Positions 24,915-36,316 of a stretch of 64,000 bases of DNA are shown here, piece after piece (position 1 is the stretch's first letter; each line of letters begins with the position of its first letter). The notes beneath the pieces were generated by a model. The model worked only from the letters and a program-made list of their open reading frames with translations. It did not search any database and was not told the DNA's origin. Origin of the DNA: Neobacillus sp. CF12 (GTDB lineage: Bacteria > Bacillota > Bacilli > Bacillales > Cytobacillaceae); assembly GCF_030348765.1 (NCBI RefSeq), contig NZ_JAUCEU010000007.1, forward strand, positions 248,001-312,000, written 5' to 3'. Position numbers and translations under genes: made by a program.

Positions 24915-25940
24915 GTGAATACTACACCAAAAGCAATGAAAACCGAAATCCTTCGAGGCATTCGTAAATCTCTCTTAGAACTCGAAAGTGCAACCAAAGT
25001 TGAACTTAGCGATAAATTAGGCATTAGTTTCCCTACAATTAGTAAATTCCTTGCACAAATGGAAAAGGATGGTGAACTGATTTCAATTGGGCTTGATGAT
25101 TCGAGTGGCGGAAGAAGGGCAAAAAGGTATCGATACAATCCAGAGTATATGTTAGGCTTGGCTATCTTTTTGGAGAGAACAGAGACAAATTATATTGTTT
25201 TTAACTGTAAAGGTGAAGTCAAGGATGCGGGAAACACCTCAAGTCTATTAGTAGATGCTGATTTATCATTATTAACTCAGTGTGTTGAGAATATATTAGA
25301 AAAATTCCCGAAAATTGGTTCCATCGCGGTTGGTGTACCAGGATCTGTTAATAATGGTCAAATTATTTATATACCTGGTTATGGGCAACTTGAAAACTTT
25401 GATTTGAAGGGGTACTTAGAAAATCATTTTTCAATTCCTGTTGAGATAGAGAACGATATGAATGCAGCAGTGCTTGGGTTTCACGATAGCAAAGGAAAGA
25501 AGAAAAATGAATCACTTGTTTATCTCTATTCGGGTCAAAACGGCCCAGGTGCAGGAATTATGGTAAACGGGACTGTCGTGCGAGGCAGCACTAATTTTTC
25601 AGGAGAGGTTTCATTTGTTCCACAGTATGATGACAAGAATTTTCAAAAGGCTTTGGGAAATGAAGCCGGGACAAAGAAGGCATTAATAGGTGAGGAACAT
25701 GAGATTGATGCCATTAGTAGGTTAGTAGCTTCATTTGTAGCGATCATTAATCCTCATATGATTATTTTTTGCGATGATGAAGTTAACCAAAATACCATAA
25801 ACGCAATTTTAAAACGAAGCTCAACGTATATTCCACCAGCACATCTTCCGGAACTTATTATGAGTGATTGGAAACAAGACTATCTATTTGGATTACAAAG
25901 TCTTAGTCTTGATCGCATGTTCACCTCTATAAGCAATTAA
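24915..25940 (+). CDS. ROK-family transcriptional regulator
   Basis: A 341-residue regulator. GTG 24915 with TAGGTGGTGA just upstream is preferred, because the ATG at 24879 lies inside an operator. The N-terminal winged helix (KVELSDKLGISFPTISKFLAQMEKDGE) is followed by a sugar-kinase-like ROK domain with IAVGVPGSV, a VEIENDMNAAVLGF segment and GPGAGIMVNGTVVRG. The ROK CxCGxxGC zinc motif is not visible, so the domain is divergent. It heads an operon with the MFS transporter. The effector is probably a sugar or sugar derivative. Confidence 0.85.
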   Translation: MNTTPKAMKTEILRGIRKSLLELESATKVELSDKLGISFPTISKFLAQMEKDGELISIGLDDSSGGRRAKRYRYNPEYMLGLAIFLERTETNYIVFNCKGEVKDAGNTSSLLVDADLSLLTQCVENILEKFPKIGSIAVGVPGSVNNGQIIYIPGYGQLENFDLKGYLENHFSIPVEIENDMNAAVLGFHDSKGKKKNESLVYLYSGQNGPGAGIMVNGTVVRGSTNFSGEVSFVPQYDDKNFQKALGNEAGTKKALIGEEHEIDAISRLVASFVAIINPHMIIFCDDEVNQNTINAILKRSSTYIPPAHLPELIMSDWKQDYLFGLQSLSLDRMFTSISN

Positions 25941-25979
25941 AACAAATCATATTAAGGAAAATGAAAGGCGGAATTATAC

Positions 25980-27206
25980 TTGGCTACATTCTTTTTAGTA
26001 ATTATTTACTTGGCTTTTATCAGCTTAGGTTTACCAGATTCATTGTTGGGGGTTTCATGGGCCATGATGCAATCTGAATTCGGAGCACGACTTGAGACTG
26101 CTGGATTGCTTTTTATGACAATCGCTGGAGGAACGATCATTTCCAGTTTTGCTAGCGGGGTTTTGCTTAAACGCTTCGGAACGGGTATTGTCACATTTAT
26201 CAGTTGTTTAATGACAGCCGGAGCACTGCTTGGATTTCACTTTGCTCCTTCGATTTTTTGGTTATTTATTTGTGCGATACCACTCGGATTAGGTGCAGGT
26301 GCAGTTGATGCGGGAATAAACAATTACGTAGCAACACATTACAAAGCACACCACATGAGTTGGCTGCATTGTTTTTGGGGAGTTGGGGCCACGCTTGGTC
26401 CCGTTATTATGGCTCAATTTATTGTGGGGGAGCAGTCTTGGAGAAGTGGGTATCTTGCCATCGCTGGACTTCAGTTTGTTTTAGTCGTTATTTTATTTCT
26501 TACTTTACCTTTATGGAATAAGGTTGGTGGAAACAGCCATGGTAATTCATCGGAAGAACTAGAAAATACAAATAATGGAATGTATGAAGCAGATGTTAAA
26601 AATAGAAAACCTATGCAAATTACGGGGGTTAAGCTTGCTTTAATCGCTTTCTTGTTTTACTGTGGCGCTGAAGCAGCAATGGGGCTTTGGGGAAGTAGTT
26701 TCCTCGTAAATGTGAAAGACTTATCGGTAGATGTCGCAGCAAAATGGGTTTCCTTTTATTATGCGGGTATAACCTTCGGAAGATTTATCACAGGATTTGT
26801 TACCATGAAAGTAAGTAACCGTACTCTCATTCGTACCGGGCAAATCACTGCCTTAGTTGGTGCTGTACTTCTATTCCTGCCATTCCCCTCCACTTTCTCG
26901 CTTGTAGGTTTTATTTTAGTTGGATTAGGATTAGCACCTATTTTTCCATGTATGTTACAAGAAACACCAATCCGATTTGGAAAGGAGCATTCTCAGACCA
27001 TTATGGGCTATCAAATGGCTGTTGCCTATACAGGCAGTACGTTCCTGCCCCCACTTTTGGGTTTCATAGCAGCACGCTCAACAATAGGAATCTTCCCATT
27101 TGTAATTGCGGGTTTTATTGCATTGATGTTCTGGGGATCTGAAATCTTGAATGGCATTTTGAAAAGAAACGATTTATTAAAAAAGAAAAACTCCACAGTA
27201 ATTTGA
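25980..27206 (+). CDS. MFS transporter
   Basis: A 408-residue, twelve-helix major facilitator protein. TTG 25980 after AAAGGCGG is the likely start (LATFFLVIIYLAFISLGLPD). The inter-repeat motif GVLLKRFGTGIVTF and the long central loop rich in Asn/Glu (about residues 180-215) are usual for the family. YAGITFGRFITGFV and GLGLAPIFPCML match the FucP/YfkF-like branch. It lies 39 bases after the ROK gene and is probably co-regulated, so a carbohydrate-type substrate is plausible. Confidence 0.85.
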   Translation: MATFFLVIIYLAFISLGLPDSLLGVSWAMMQSEFGARLETAGLLFMTIAGGTIISSFASGVLLKRFGTGIVTFISCLMTAGALLGFHFAPSIFWLFICAIPLGLGAGAVDAGINNYVATHYKAHHMSWLHCFWGVGATLGPVIMAQFIVGEQSWRSGYLAIAGLQFVLVVILFLTLPLWNKVGGNSHGNSSEELENTNNGMYEADVKNRKPMQITGVKLALIAFLFYCGAEAAMGLWGSSFLVNVKDLSVDVAAKWVSFYYAGITFGRFITGFVTMKVSNRTLIRTGQITALVGAVLLFLPFPSTFSLVGFILVGLGLAPIFPCMLQETPIRFGKEHSQTIMGYQMAVAYTGSTFLPPLLGFIAARSTIGIFPFVIAGFIALMFWGSEILNGILKRNDLLKKKNSTVI

Positions 27207-27255
27207 TCTTGGGCCATTCAGAGATTAATAGAATTAAGCTTTTTGTATGTTGAAG

Positions 27256-27306
27256 GTGCAGTCCAAAAAGTCATTTAACTGACTTTTTGGACTGCACTTG
27301 TTTTTT
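27256..27306. terminator. bidirectional terminator
   Basis: GTGCAGTCCAAAAAGTCA (27256-27273) pairs perfectly over 18 bases with 27280-27297 around the loop TTTAAC. A T-run follows on the plus strand. It separates the converging MFS and AraC genes. Confidence 0.9.
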
Positions 27307-27307
27307 T

Positions 27308-28225
27308 TTACGCATTTATCCTTTGATCATAGGATTCTTTCAGGCGTTTTATATCCTCTTTAGGTGGGAAACCATACATGCGGGAATATTCACGGCTGAA
27401 TTGCGATGGACTCTCATAACCAACCCGAAATGCGACATCAGCGGCATCTGTTGACTCAGACAATAACAATTGCCGGGCTTTTTGTAGTCTTAGGTGTTTT
27501 TGGAATTGAATAGGGCTCATCGCAGTTACCTCTTTAAAGTGCCGATGAAGGGAAGAAACGCTCATATTTGCTATTTCCGCAAGTTCCTCGGTTCGAATAG
27601 AGCGATCATAGTTATTCATGATCTTTTCAATAACATCTCCGATAAGATAGGAAGAACTTCCTTCTAATGCAATTTGTTCCAGAGAACCTCCATGCTGGCC
27701 TTGCAAAATCCTATAGAGAATTTCCTTTGTATACAGAGGAGCAAGTACTGGAATATCGTCCGGATTTTCTAGCAAACGAGCTAATCTGATCACCGCATCT
27801 AACATTGGAGACTCGATTGGGTTCACAAACATACCACGCCTAGCATTTTCTTTTTTTTTGCCTGGAATTTTAAAATCACGTATCACTTCTAAGATTTGAC
27901 TCGGCGTAAATTCAAGCGTGAGAGCCAAATACGGTACGTCGGGAGAGGCTTCCGTCACTTGCCCGAAAACAGGCAGATCAACCGAGGCGACAAGGTAATC
28001 ACTAGGACTGTACCGAAATGGCTCCTGTGCTAAAAATACCTCCTTTGCACCTTGAACGATAATGCATAGGCATGGTTTGTAAATACTATGATTTAATTCG
28101 GTAACATTGGAGCGACGAATAAAAAATAAAGACGGAATGGCAGTGGAGTGAGGACCATCCTGTCCTGTATATTTCTCTATGATATTGGCAAGCTCTATCT
28201 GACATTTATAGATTGAATCAGTCAT
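27308..28225 (-). CDS. AraC-family regulator with YqhC-type N-terminus
   Basis: The 305-residue protein has the AraC-N domain of the YqhC type (IPSLFFIRRSNVTELNHSIYK, CLCIIVQGAKEVFLAQEPFRY, YLVASVDLPV). Two C-terminal helix-turn-helix units follow (IRTEELAEIANMSVSSLHRHFK and DAADVAFRVGYESPSQFSREYSRMYG). In Escherichia coli, YqhC activates aldehyde reductase genes. Here the gene is divergent from two aldo/keto reductase genes, which argues for the same aldehyde-responsive role. GGAGAAT precedes the ATG. Confidence 0.9.
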   Translation of the reverse strand: MTDSIYKCQIELANIIEKYTGQDGPHSTAIPSLFFIRRSNVTELNHSIYKPCLCIIVQGAKEVFLAQEPFRYSPSDYLVASVDLPVFGQVTEASPDVPYLALTLEFTPSQILEVIRDFKIPGKKKENARRGMFVNPIESPMLDAVIRLARLLENPDDIPVLAPLYTKEILYRILQGQHGGSLEQIALEGSSSYLIGDVIEKIMNNYDRSIRTEELAEIANMSVSSLHRHFKEVTAMSPIQFQKHLRLQKARQLLLSESTDAADVAFRVGYESPSQFSREYSRMYGFPPKEDIKRLKESYDQRINA

Positions 28226-28379
28226 AGAATTCTCCTAGTTTCTTTATTCTTGCTAGTTTTATTCTAATACATATACTCCGATATGGAAATGACTGTGAGA
28301 GTTTTAGGCAATCATTTGATAGGAATGTGATACCAGTCGCTTTTTCAAATGTTACATAATTAGAAAGGACATATAACTA

Positions 28380-29400
<1,021 letters not shown>

Positions 29401-29468
29401 GGGGTGTATATCAATAAATCAATGTCAGCCTTTGTGGTTGCAAAAGACGTATTTTTAACAGGAAATAG

Positions 29469-30331
<863 letters not shown>

Positions 30332-30345
30332 TTTTCAACTAATAG

Positions 30346-30380
30346 GTCACCACATAATGGACATGCCATTATGTGGTGAC
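30346..30380. repeat. perfect 15-bp hairpin between convergent genes
   Basis: GTCACCACATAATGG (30346-30360) and its exact complement (30366-30380) flank ACATG. No T-run follows directly. It may act as a two-way terminator or be a copy of a dispersed Bacillus intergenic repeat (compare GGTGCCTGTCACC at 59910). Confidence 0.6.
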
Positions 30381-30415
30381 TGACACTTGAGGGAAGGTTT
30401 TTCCTTCTTTATTTT

Positions 30416-31630
30416 TCAATTTACATCCATTTCATTAATAAATAACTCCAAATGGTTATTTTCTTCCGATGAACCTTTTAATTCTAATTGGCCTTTAAAA
30501 AGGATTTCACCTGAATCGGCATCGGCAACGATTACATCACCCTTTATGTCTGAAGTCATTTGTGAGGAAGCAACATAAAGTTTACCGTTTTTCACGGTTG
30601 TCATTTGACCATAAACAATATCCTTTTCACCGAATAGTGGGATACTAAATGCTGACCCAATCTTATCGTCTACTAAACTATAAGGAGTTACTAAGAGCTC
30701 TTGTCCATTTAATGTCATAAAATAAATGGTAGAATCATCAAAGAAGCTAAGATGATTCTCGTCTAATCGCAAGTCTGATACATTAATTTTTTCTTTTTCC
30801 TTTGTTGCTAAATTGTAGGAAAGGAATTCCTGATTGATAACTTCTTCTCTTTTAGATTCCTTATCTTCAACCACTTTTTTTTCCGTTTTTACAAAAATAA
30901 GATGTTCACTCGCTTTTTTGGGGCTTGTTCTAATTAATTGTACGTCGATACGTTTATCATCTTGCCCTTCAGGAACCTGAATAATGGCTTCATGGTTGCT
31001 TATTTTCTGATTAACCATATCAATGGTATAGATATGTTTTTCATCATAGAAGGTATTTCTCTTCGTGTTTTGGGTGATAAGGATCAACTCATCCTCAACC
31101 ATTTGTACATCTGCCACAAATACATTCTCCAATTTTTCACCATCTGGAACTTCCACCGTGAATGATACTATATTACCATCATCTTTGCTTAACACAGATA
31201 TATCAAACTTAAAATCACGCAATCTTAATGAACCAATATTATAATCTACATCAGCATAAGCCAGTATTTGATTGTCCTCAAAAAACGAGCTAACCTGTGA
31301 GGTTTTGCCTCGCATGAAGGTACGATATTCTTCCTGTAATTCCTTGATCATAGTCGGAGGTTGTCCGATTACCTGATTTAGAAAGGAACGACTATTGTAT
31401 GTAGATCCGTCCGAGGTGATTTTTAAGTTCGTATTCACATAATTCATAGCGGAAGTATCTGTATAAAATCCTTCTAACACTAATGGCTTAATCTCATTTA
31501 CATCACCGCTTTGTGTTTGGATAACAAACTCTGGGTATTGTTTCGCTGATGTATTAGAATTCACATGGAAAGTTCCAATGCTAAGCACAATAACAACGAT
31601 GATTGCGGCAAATTTCCAGTACTTTTTCAT
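30416..31630 (-). CDS. membrane-anchored protein of an ABC transporter operon
   Basis: A 404-residue protein with an N-terminal membrane anchor (YWKFAAIIVVIVLSIGTFHV) and a large outside domain rich in beta-strand segments (SDLRLDENHLSFFDDSTIYF, VKNGKLYVASSQ), possibly propeller-like. ATG 31630 follows AGGAGTG. It lies 12 bases after the permease gene and is the last gene of the GntR-ATPase-permease operon. I do not recognise a family. A sensing or accessory role for the transporter is inferred from position. Confidence 0.7.
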   Translation of the reverse strand: MKKYWKFAAIIVVIVLSIGTFHVNSNTSAKQYPEFVIQTQSGDVNEIKPLVLEGFYTDTSAMNYVNTNLKITSDGSTYNSRSFLNQVIGQPPTMIKELQEEYRTFMRGKTSQVSSFFEDNQILAYADVDYNIGSLRLRDFKFDISVLSKDDGNIVSFTVEVPDGEKLENVFVADVQMVEDELILITQNTKRNTFYDEKHIYTIDMVNQKISNHEAIIQVPEGQDDKRIDVQLIRTSPKKASEHLIFVKTEKKVVEDKESKREEVINQEFLSYNLATKEKEKINVSDLRLDENHLSFFDDSTIYFMTLNGQELLVTPYSLVDDKIGSAFSIPLFGEKDIVYGQMTTVKNGKLYVASSQMTSDIKGDVIVADADSGEILFKGQLELKGSSEENNHLELFINEMDVN

Positions 31631-31642
31631 ATTTAACACTCC

Positions 31643-32476
31643 TTATACGGTGATCTTTTTCCTTAATAAGAATCCACTCATCCAAATCGATGCTGTGAGA
31701 ACGATTAATCCCATTACGATTTCAAGCACTAGCAATTCAATTGGATAAAAATATCCATTTAGAACAAACTCTTGTAAAAGTAATGGCGAAATAAAGATCA
31801 CAACAGCTAAAGCGCTATAAATAAGGCCAGCTAAAATCCCTTTCCACCTAAAACTTCTTTCCATTAAGATTCCGGTAAATAGAATGGAGACACCCAACAA
31901 TCCTGCTCCATAAAATAAAATAAGTTCAATAAGGCTAGCTGGAATGATAATTGATAATTCAGGTATGCTGGTTACAATTTCATTCACAGACATATCCGCT
32001 CTAAATTCATTTGGCACCATAGCGTTCATAACCAGCATCTCGATAGGTAGTAAAATGAGTTGAAATGCGACTAACCCAAACGTTGAGATCATGATAGTGG
32101 TAATCTTTGCATAGAAAATATTCAATCTTGTTGTTGGGAGCATTAATAACCGGTAGATAAAGGTGTTCTTTCCAACCCAATCACGATACCAAATAAGAAA
32201 GATGTAGAAGGCAATACCAGCGATACACATTGCAATTGGACCAATAAACCATACGCTTCTTACGATTTGTAAAAAGCTCATTTGACCGAAAGTTTCCAGA
32301 AACTGTGCCTTTGTCATCATGTCATCATAGATTTTTTCATTCGCCATGTTTAGATACTCTTTTGATATAACAATAACTCCTATAATCTCGGCAACAAATG
32401 TGATACCTAGTAAAACTACAAATAGTTTTGCTATTCGGTTAATTTCAAAGTTTACGAGCTTTAAGTATTTTTTCAT
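31643..32476 (-). CDS. ABC transporter permease
   Basis: The 277-residue protein has six predicted membrane helices (IAKLFVVLLGITFVAEIIGVI; SVWFIGPIAMCIAGIAFYIFLIW; MISTFGLVAFQLILLP; SLIELILFYGAGLLGVSIL; ILAGLIYSALAVVIFISPLL; LLVLEIVMGLIVLTASIW). It overlaps the ATPase gene by four bases and is its obvious partner. Such YtrA/YhcF-regulated transporters respond to cell-envelope stress in Bacillus. The substrate is unknown. Confidence 0.8.
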   Translation of the reverse strand: MKKYLKLVNFEINRIAKLFVVLLGITFVAEIIGVIVISKEYLNMANEKIYDDMMTKAQFLETFGQMSFLQIVRSVWFIGPIAMCIAGIAFYIFLIWYRDWVGKNTFIYRLLMLPTTRLNIFYAKITTIMISTFGLVAFQLILLPIEMLVMNAMVPNEFRADMSVNEIVTSIPELSIIIPASLIELILFYGAGLLGVSILFTGILMERSFRWKGILAGLIYSALAVVIFISPLLLQEFVLNGYFYPIELLVLEIVMGLIVLTASIWMSGFLLRKKITV

Positions 32477-33162
32477 CTTTGATACACCTCTCTCATTACA
32501 TCAATGACAGACTTCCCCTCGGTTTCACGTACTTCTTCCGCACTAAATTCCATTGTGACCATCCCGTCGTCTAGTAGGACAACCTTATCTATTAAATGTT
32601 CAATATCTCCTATTTCATGCGTCGTAAGGATTACGCCTCGATTCTCAATCAAATGACTTGTAAACACATTTGCAATTTCCTCTCTACTGAACATGTCAAT
32701 TCCTGAGAAAGGCTCATCCATTAAAACATAATCTACGTCAAGTGCCAAACCCAGTAATAGATTAACCTTTGCTGTATTTCCTTTTGATAGGGAAGCAATT
32801 TTGTCACTTGGATTTAATCTAAAAAAGCCTACTAATTCAGTTGCACGTTTTTGATTCCAACCAGTATAAAAGTCATTCATAAACTCCATTGCTTCTGCTA
32901 TTGTCATGTGTGGTAGCATCGTAATGGCATCGGGGATAAAAGTAATTTTTTCGAATGTATGTTTATCTATTGGTTCTCCGTCTATTAAGATCTGACCTTT
33001 ATTAATGGGGGTAAGTGCCATAATGGCATTTAAAATCGTTGTTTTCCCAACTCCATTTATTCCAATTAAACAAGTGATTTCACCCTTGTTTGCGGTAAAA
33101 GATACGCCTTTTAAGATTTTCTTTCGTCCGAAAATCTTTTCAACCGCTTTTACTTCTATCAT
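32473..33162 (-). CDS. ABC transporter ATPase
   Basis: A 229-residue ATPase. Walker A is GINGVGKTT, the signature-like region is SLSKGNTAKVNLLLGLA (divergent from LSGGQ, as usual in the YtrB/YhcG branch), Walker B is VDYVLMDEP and the switch is TTHE. AGGAGG precedes the ATG. It lies two bases after the GntR gene and overlaps the permease gene. Confidence 0.9.
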   Translation of the reverse strand: MIEVKAVEKIFGRKKILKGVSFTANKGEITCLIGINGVGKTTILNAIMALTPINKGQILIDGEPIDKHTFEKITFIPDAITMLPHMTIAEAMEFMNDFYTGWNQKRATELVGFFRLNPSDKIASLSKGNTAKVNLLLGLALDVDYVLMDEPFSGIDMFSREEIANVFTSHLIENRGVILTTHEIGDIEHLIDKVVLLDDGMVTMEFSAEEVRETEGKSVIDVMREVYQR

Positions 33163-33164
33163 AT

Positions 33165-33545
33165 TTAAACCTCCTTATCATCGTTAGTTGTGTATTTTAG
33201 CCTAACCAAGTCAAGCAACTCCTCGACAGGTACATTAATAGAACGAACCGATGTCACAAACATATCAACTGCTTCAACCAGCAGCTCATCTCTCACTTTA
33301 CCTAATACTTTCTTATCTGTCGTGATTTTACTTGGATGGTTCTTCTCCGTATAAATCAAACCCTGTTCCTCCATTTCCTTATACGCTCGCTGCGCGGTAT
33401 TCGGATTTACTTTCATCCTATTTGCCAACTCGCGTCTCGATGGGATTTCCTCTCCTGGCACCAATTCACCAACTGCGATTTTTTCCTTGAAATAACGAAT
33501 AATCTGCAGATAGACCGGATCACGATTATTAAAATTTACATTCAT
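33165..33545 (-). CDS. GntR-family (YtrA/YhcF-type) regulator
   Basis: A 126-residue short GntR regulator: winged-helix domain DPVYLQIIRYFKEKIAVGEL through MKVNPNTAQRAYKEMEEQGLI, then a short helical tail for dimerisation. This is the YtrA subfamily, which represses its own ABC transporter operon. Two inverted repeats just upstream are the probable operators. Confidence 0.92.
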   Translation of the reverse strand: MNVNFNNRDPVYLQIIRYFKEKIAVGELVPGEEIPSRRELANRMKVNPNTAQRAYKEMEEQGLIYTEKNHPSKITTDKKVLGKVRDELLVEAVDMFVTSVRSINVPVEELLDLVRLKYTTNDDKEV

Positions 33546-33587
33546 CGAAACAACTCCTATACGACCTTTTAGGCAACATCATCTAAA

Positions 33588-33639
33588 GTGTATGTATTAA
33601 GTGGTTCATACACTATGGGTGTATTATATGGTTAATACA
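33588..33639. promoter_or_regulatory. paired operators of the GntR regulator
   Basis: GTGTATG-N12-CATACAC (33588-33613) and TGTATTA-N6-TAATACA (33620-33639) are two perfect seven-base inverted repeats, 43 bases upstream of the GntR start. They resemble the GTGTA/TACAC sites of YtrA-type regulators. Confidence 0.65.
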
Positions 33640-33802
33640 TTATGATTGTCAATCAAATAAGTTTTAAGATTGAAGATAATAACCGAAATGAAAATAATAC
33701 ATTGGAATTATATTTTTGGAGACAATAATTTACATATCAATATTAGAAGAATGCAACTGGTGAAGTAAATTTATGATAGGTAAATACAGTTGAGGTGATT
33801 AA

Positions 33803-34807
33803 ATGGATGAGAATAAATTAAGACTCACATCTTCTGAAATCGGAACACTGTGGGGAGAGTTTATTAACGGTACATTGATAGATGTAGTAAATCGATATAT
33901 GGGCTCCATTATTGAGGACGAGCAGATTAAATCCATTTTTGAGGATGCTATTAAGACGTTCGATAAACAAAAACAACAGATCGTAGCTTTTATCGAAAAT
34001 GAGGGGTTTCCAGTTCCAATTGGTTTTACTGATTCTGATCTCTTTAAAGGAAAACCAAGATTGTTCACAGATATATTTTGCCTAAATTATTTACATGTCA
34101 TGACATTGCATGGTTTGTTAGGCCACACTACGGCATTAGGTGTTTCTGTCAGAAAAGACTTGAGGCATTTTTATGACTCATGCGATAACGATGCCAAAAA
34201 GATGTACCACCAAACGATTGAGCTATTGCTGGAGAAAGGAAATTTTCAGCGAGACCCTTTATTTTACCCAACTAAAAACCCAGAATTTGTTTCAAGTCAA
34301 GATTTCTCAGATGGATTTTTCGGAAAGGGCAGAAAATTAGCAGCGACAGAAATCATCAGCATTTCTTTCAACGTAAAAAAGAGTATTATGGCAAAAACAC
34401 TTTCAATTGCATTCAGCCAAGTTGCTCAAACAAAAGAAGTAAGAAAGTTTTTAACTGATTCCGAAAAAACATCAGATGGACATATTAAAATGTTCTCAAA
34501 AATAATGCAAGCGGATAATTTACCAGTCCCGAAATCGTGGGAAACAGAAGTAACAACTTCGACTGATTCCCCATTTTCCGATAAATTAATGTTGTATCAC
34601 ATTGGGTTCTTGGCTCAAGCTTCACAAAATTATCATGGCGCAGGATTAGCTTCAGCCATGCGAACTGACTTAGTTGCTGCTTATGAAAGTGTGATTCTAA
34701 AAGATCTTATGATAACTAAGAAATGGTTTAATATTATGGTTCAAAATAAATGGTTAGAACAACCTCCACTAGCACCTAATAGAACTGAAATCGCAAAAGG
34801 GGTGTAG
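33803..34807 (+). CDS. DUF3231 family protein
   Basis: A 334-residue protein made of two similar helical halves, each starting with a pattern like LTSSEIGTLWGEFINGTLID or LAATEIISISFNVKKSIMAK, as in DUF3231 proteins of spore-forming Bacillaceae. Acidic and His residues in the helices suggest a ferritin-like bundle, but no function is established. GAGGTG precedes the ATG. It is followed by a strong terminator, so it is monocistronic. Confidence 0.88.
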   Translation: MDENKLRLTSSEIGTLWGEFINGTLIDVVNRYMGSIIEDEQIKSIFEDAIKTFDKQKQQIVAFIENEGFPVPIGFTDSDLFKGKPRLFTDIFCLNYLHVMTLHGLLGHTTALGVSVRKDLRHFYDSCDNDAKKMYHQTIELLLEKGNFQRDPLFYPTKNPEFVSSQDFSDGFFGKGRKLAATEIISISFNVKKSIMAKTLSIAFSQVAQTKEVRKFLTDSEKTSDGHIKMFSKIMQADNLPVPKSWETEVTTSTDSPFSDKLMLYHIGFLAQASQNYHGAGLASAMRTDLVAAYESVILKDLMITKKWFNIMVQNKWLEQPPLAPNRTEIAKGV

Positions 34808-34857
34808 TTATTGGACCTAAAACTTACTATAAATAATTATTAATATCAGTAAATCGT

Positions 34858-34893
34858 AAAAGGGGCTAATTTGAGTATTATTAGCCCCTTTTA
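34858..34893 (+). terminator. DUF3231 gene terminator
   Basis: AAAAGGGGCTAAT (34858-34870) pairs perfectly with ATTAGCCCCTTTT (34880-34892). Confidence 0.88.
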
Positions 34894-35060
34894 CTTTGTT
34901 TACAATGCCTGTTTCTTCCACTTCCGATTAAAACTACATCATCATGACTAGGTATAGGTTTTCTTCCAGATTCAATTTTTTTGAAAGTTACACAGGAGAA
35001 TAGCCTATAACTGGAAAATTATATAGTATATATCGATTGGTAAGGAAGGAGGATTTTTGT

Positions 35061-35815
35061 ATGAAGTCCATAGATAAATTTAGCGGTAAGGCAGATATAT
35101 ATTCAAAATCTCGCCCGAGTTACCCAAAGGGTTTTCTCAATTATTTAATCTCGGCCAATTCATTAAATGAGTTTAGTAAGGTGCAGATATATGTTCGGGA
35201 ACTGGGATTCTAACCCGGCAATTACTTGAAAGGGGATTAACCGTTATTGCGGTGGAACCAAATGATGATATGAGAACAGCAGCAGAAGAAGATTTAAACC
35301 AGTTTGCAAATTTTACCTCCATCAAGGCAACAGCTGAAGAAACAACCATACCTGATAAAAGTGTGGACCTCGTTATTGCTGCACAGGCATTTCATTGGTT
35401 TGATCATGAAAAGTTCAAATTAGAATGTAAACGGATTTTGAGACAAGAGGCAAAGGTTGCGCTCGTATGGAATAGTAGAACCTTCACCAGCCCGCTGATT
35501 ATCGAAAATGCCGAGATTTGCAAAGAGTTCTGTCCTAATTTTTATGGATTTAGTGGTGGAATCGAAGAAGATCAAGAAGTATTTAAGAAATTTTTTCGTG
35601 ATGGAGAATATGAGTTTAAAAGAATCTTCAATGATTTGACACTTGATTTAGGAGGGTTTTTGGGAAGGAACTTGTCAGCATCGTATGCACCCAAACCGAA
35701 TGACAAGGAGTATCAAGGATTTGTCGAGGCAGTTACAGATCTATTTGGGAAATACAGTACCAATGGAAAAATTGTTATGCCGAATTTTACACAAAGTTAT
35801 TTAGGAAATGTGTGA
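35061..35815 (+). pseudogene. class I SAM-dependent methyltransferase, frameshifted
   Basis: It begins MKSIDKFSGKADIYSKSRPS at ATG 35061 after AAGGAGGA, the usual opening of this methyltransferase group. At about 35181 the frame slips. After NEFSKV the SAM motif is found one frame over (ADICSGTGILTRQLLERG) and continues as VIAVEPNDDMRTAA, VDLVIAAQAFHWFD and on to 35815. One base is missing near AAGGTGCAGATAT. Apart from this the gene is full length (about 251 codons) and well conserved, so the change is recent or a sequencing error. Confidence 0.85.
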
Positions 35816-35899
35816 GGGTGTTTTATCCTACTCTAATTATGAATAAAGTACCTATAAATAATAATAGGTGAAAAAGAAAATTAATCCTCTAAATAGGAA

Positions 35900-35928
35900 T
35901 TGACGAAACCATTTATTTAAGCTAAGAT
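35900..35928 (+). promoter_or_regulatory. promoter of the T-box/lysS transcript
   Basis: TTGACG (35900-35905), a 17-base spacer and TAAGAT (35923-35928) precede the T-box leader. Confidence 0.55.
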
Positions 35929-35949
35929 AATTTTCAATAATATGGAATA

Positions 35950-36244
35950 TACGGCTATGAAGAGAAGAGTAATTTTGATTCATTATTTCCAGAGAGCTCC
36001 GGTTGGTGGGAAGGAGTAATAATAATCCTAATGAAAAAAGACTCTGAGCTTCGCACGGATCTAAGAGCGTTCTTAGTGATACTGCGACGGGATCTCCCGT
36101 TAAAGAGATAGGGTATAATCAATGATAAAAAAATTGCCGTACCCGAAGAGGTTGATATGGTGACATATCAATAAACTGAGGTGGTACCGCGGAGCTATAA
36201 ACTCTCGTCCTCAAGATGTAAATCTTGGGGGTGGGAGTTTTTTG
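35950..36244 (+). ncRNA. T-box riboswitch, lysine-specific
   Basis: The base of Stem I pairs GAAG (35959-35962) and AGAGT (35966-35970) with ACTCT and CTTC (36041-36052). The distal part has AGAGAGCTCCGG and GGTTGGTGGGAAGG. The specifier loop reads ATGAAAAAAG, so the codon is AAA (Lys), near 36035-36037. The T-box core AGGTGGTACCGCGG is at 36179-36192. The terminator with CTCTCGTCCTCAAGAT and its complement ends in TTTTTT. Uncharged tRNA-Lys would stabilise the antiterminator and allow expression of the lysyl-tRNA synthetase gene that follows. This fills the whole gap before 36317. Confidence 0.93.
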
Positions 36245-36316
36245 TTGTTTAAAAGTATAAATGCATAAATAAAAAATCCTTAAAAAACTAACAGATGGAT
36301 GGGAGTGAAGAGCAGA

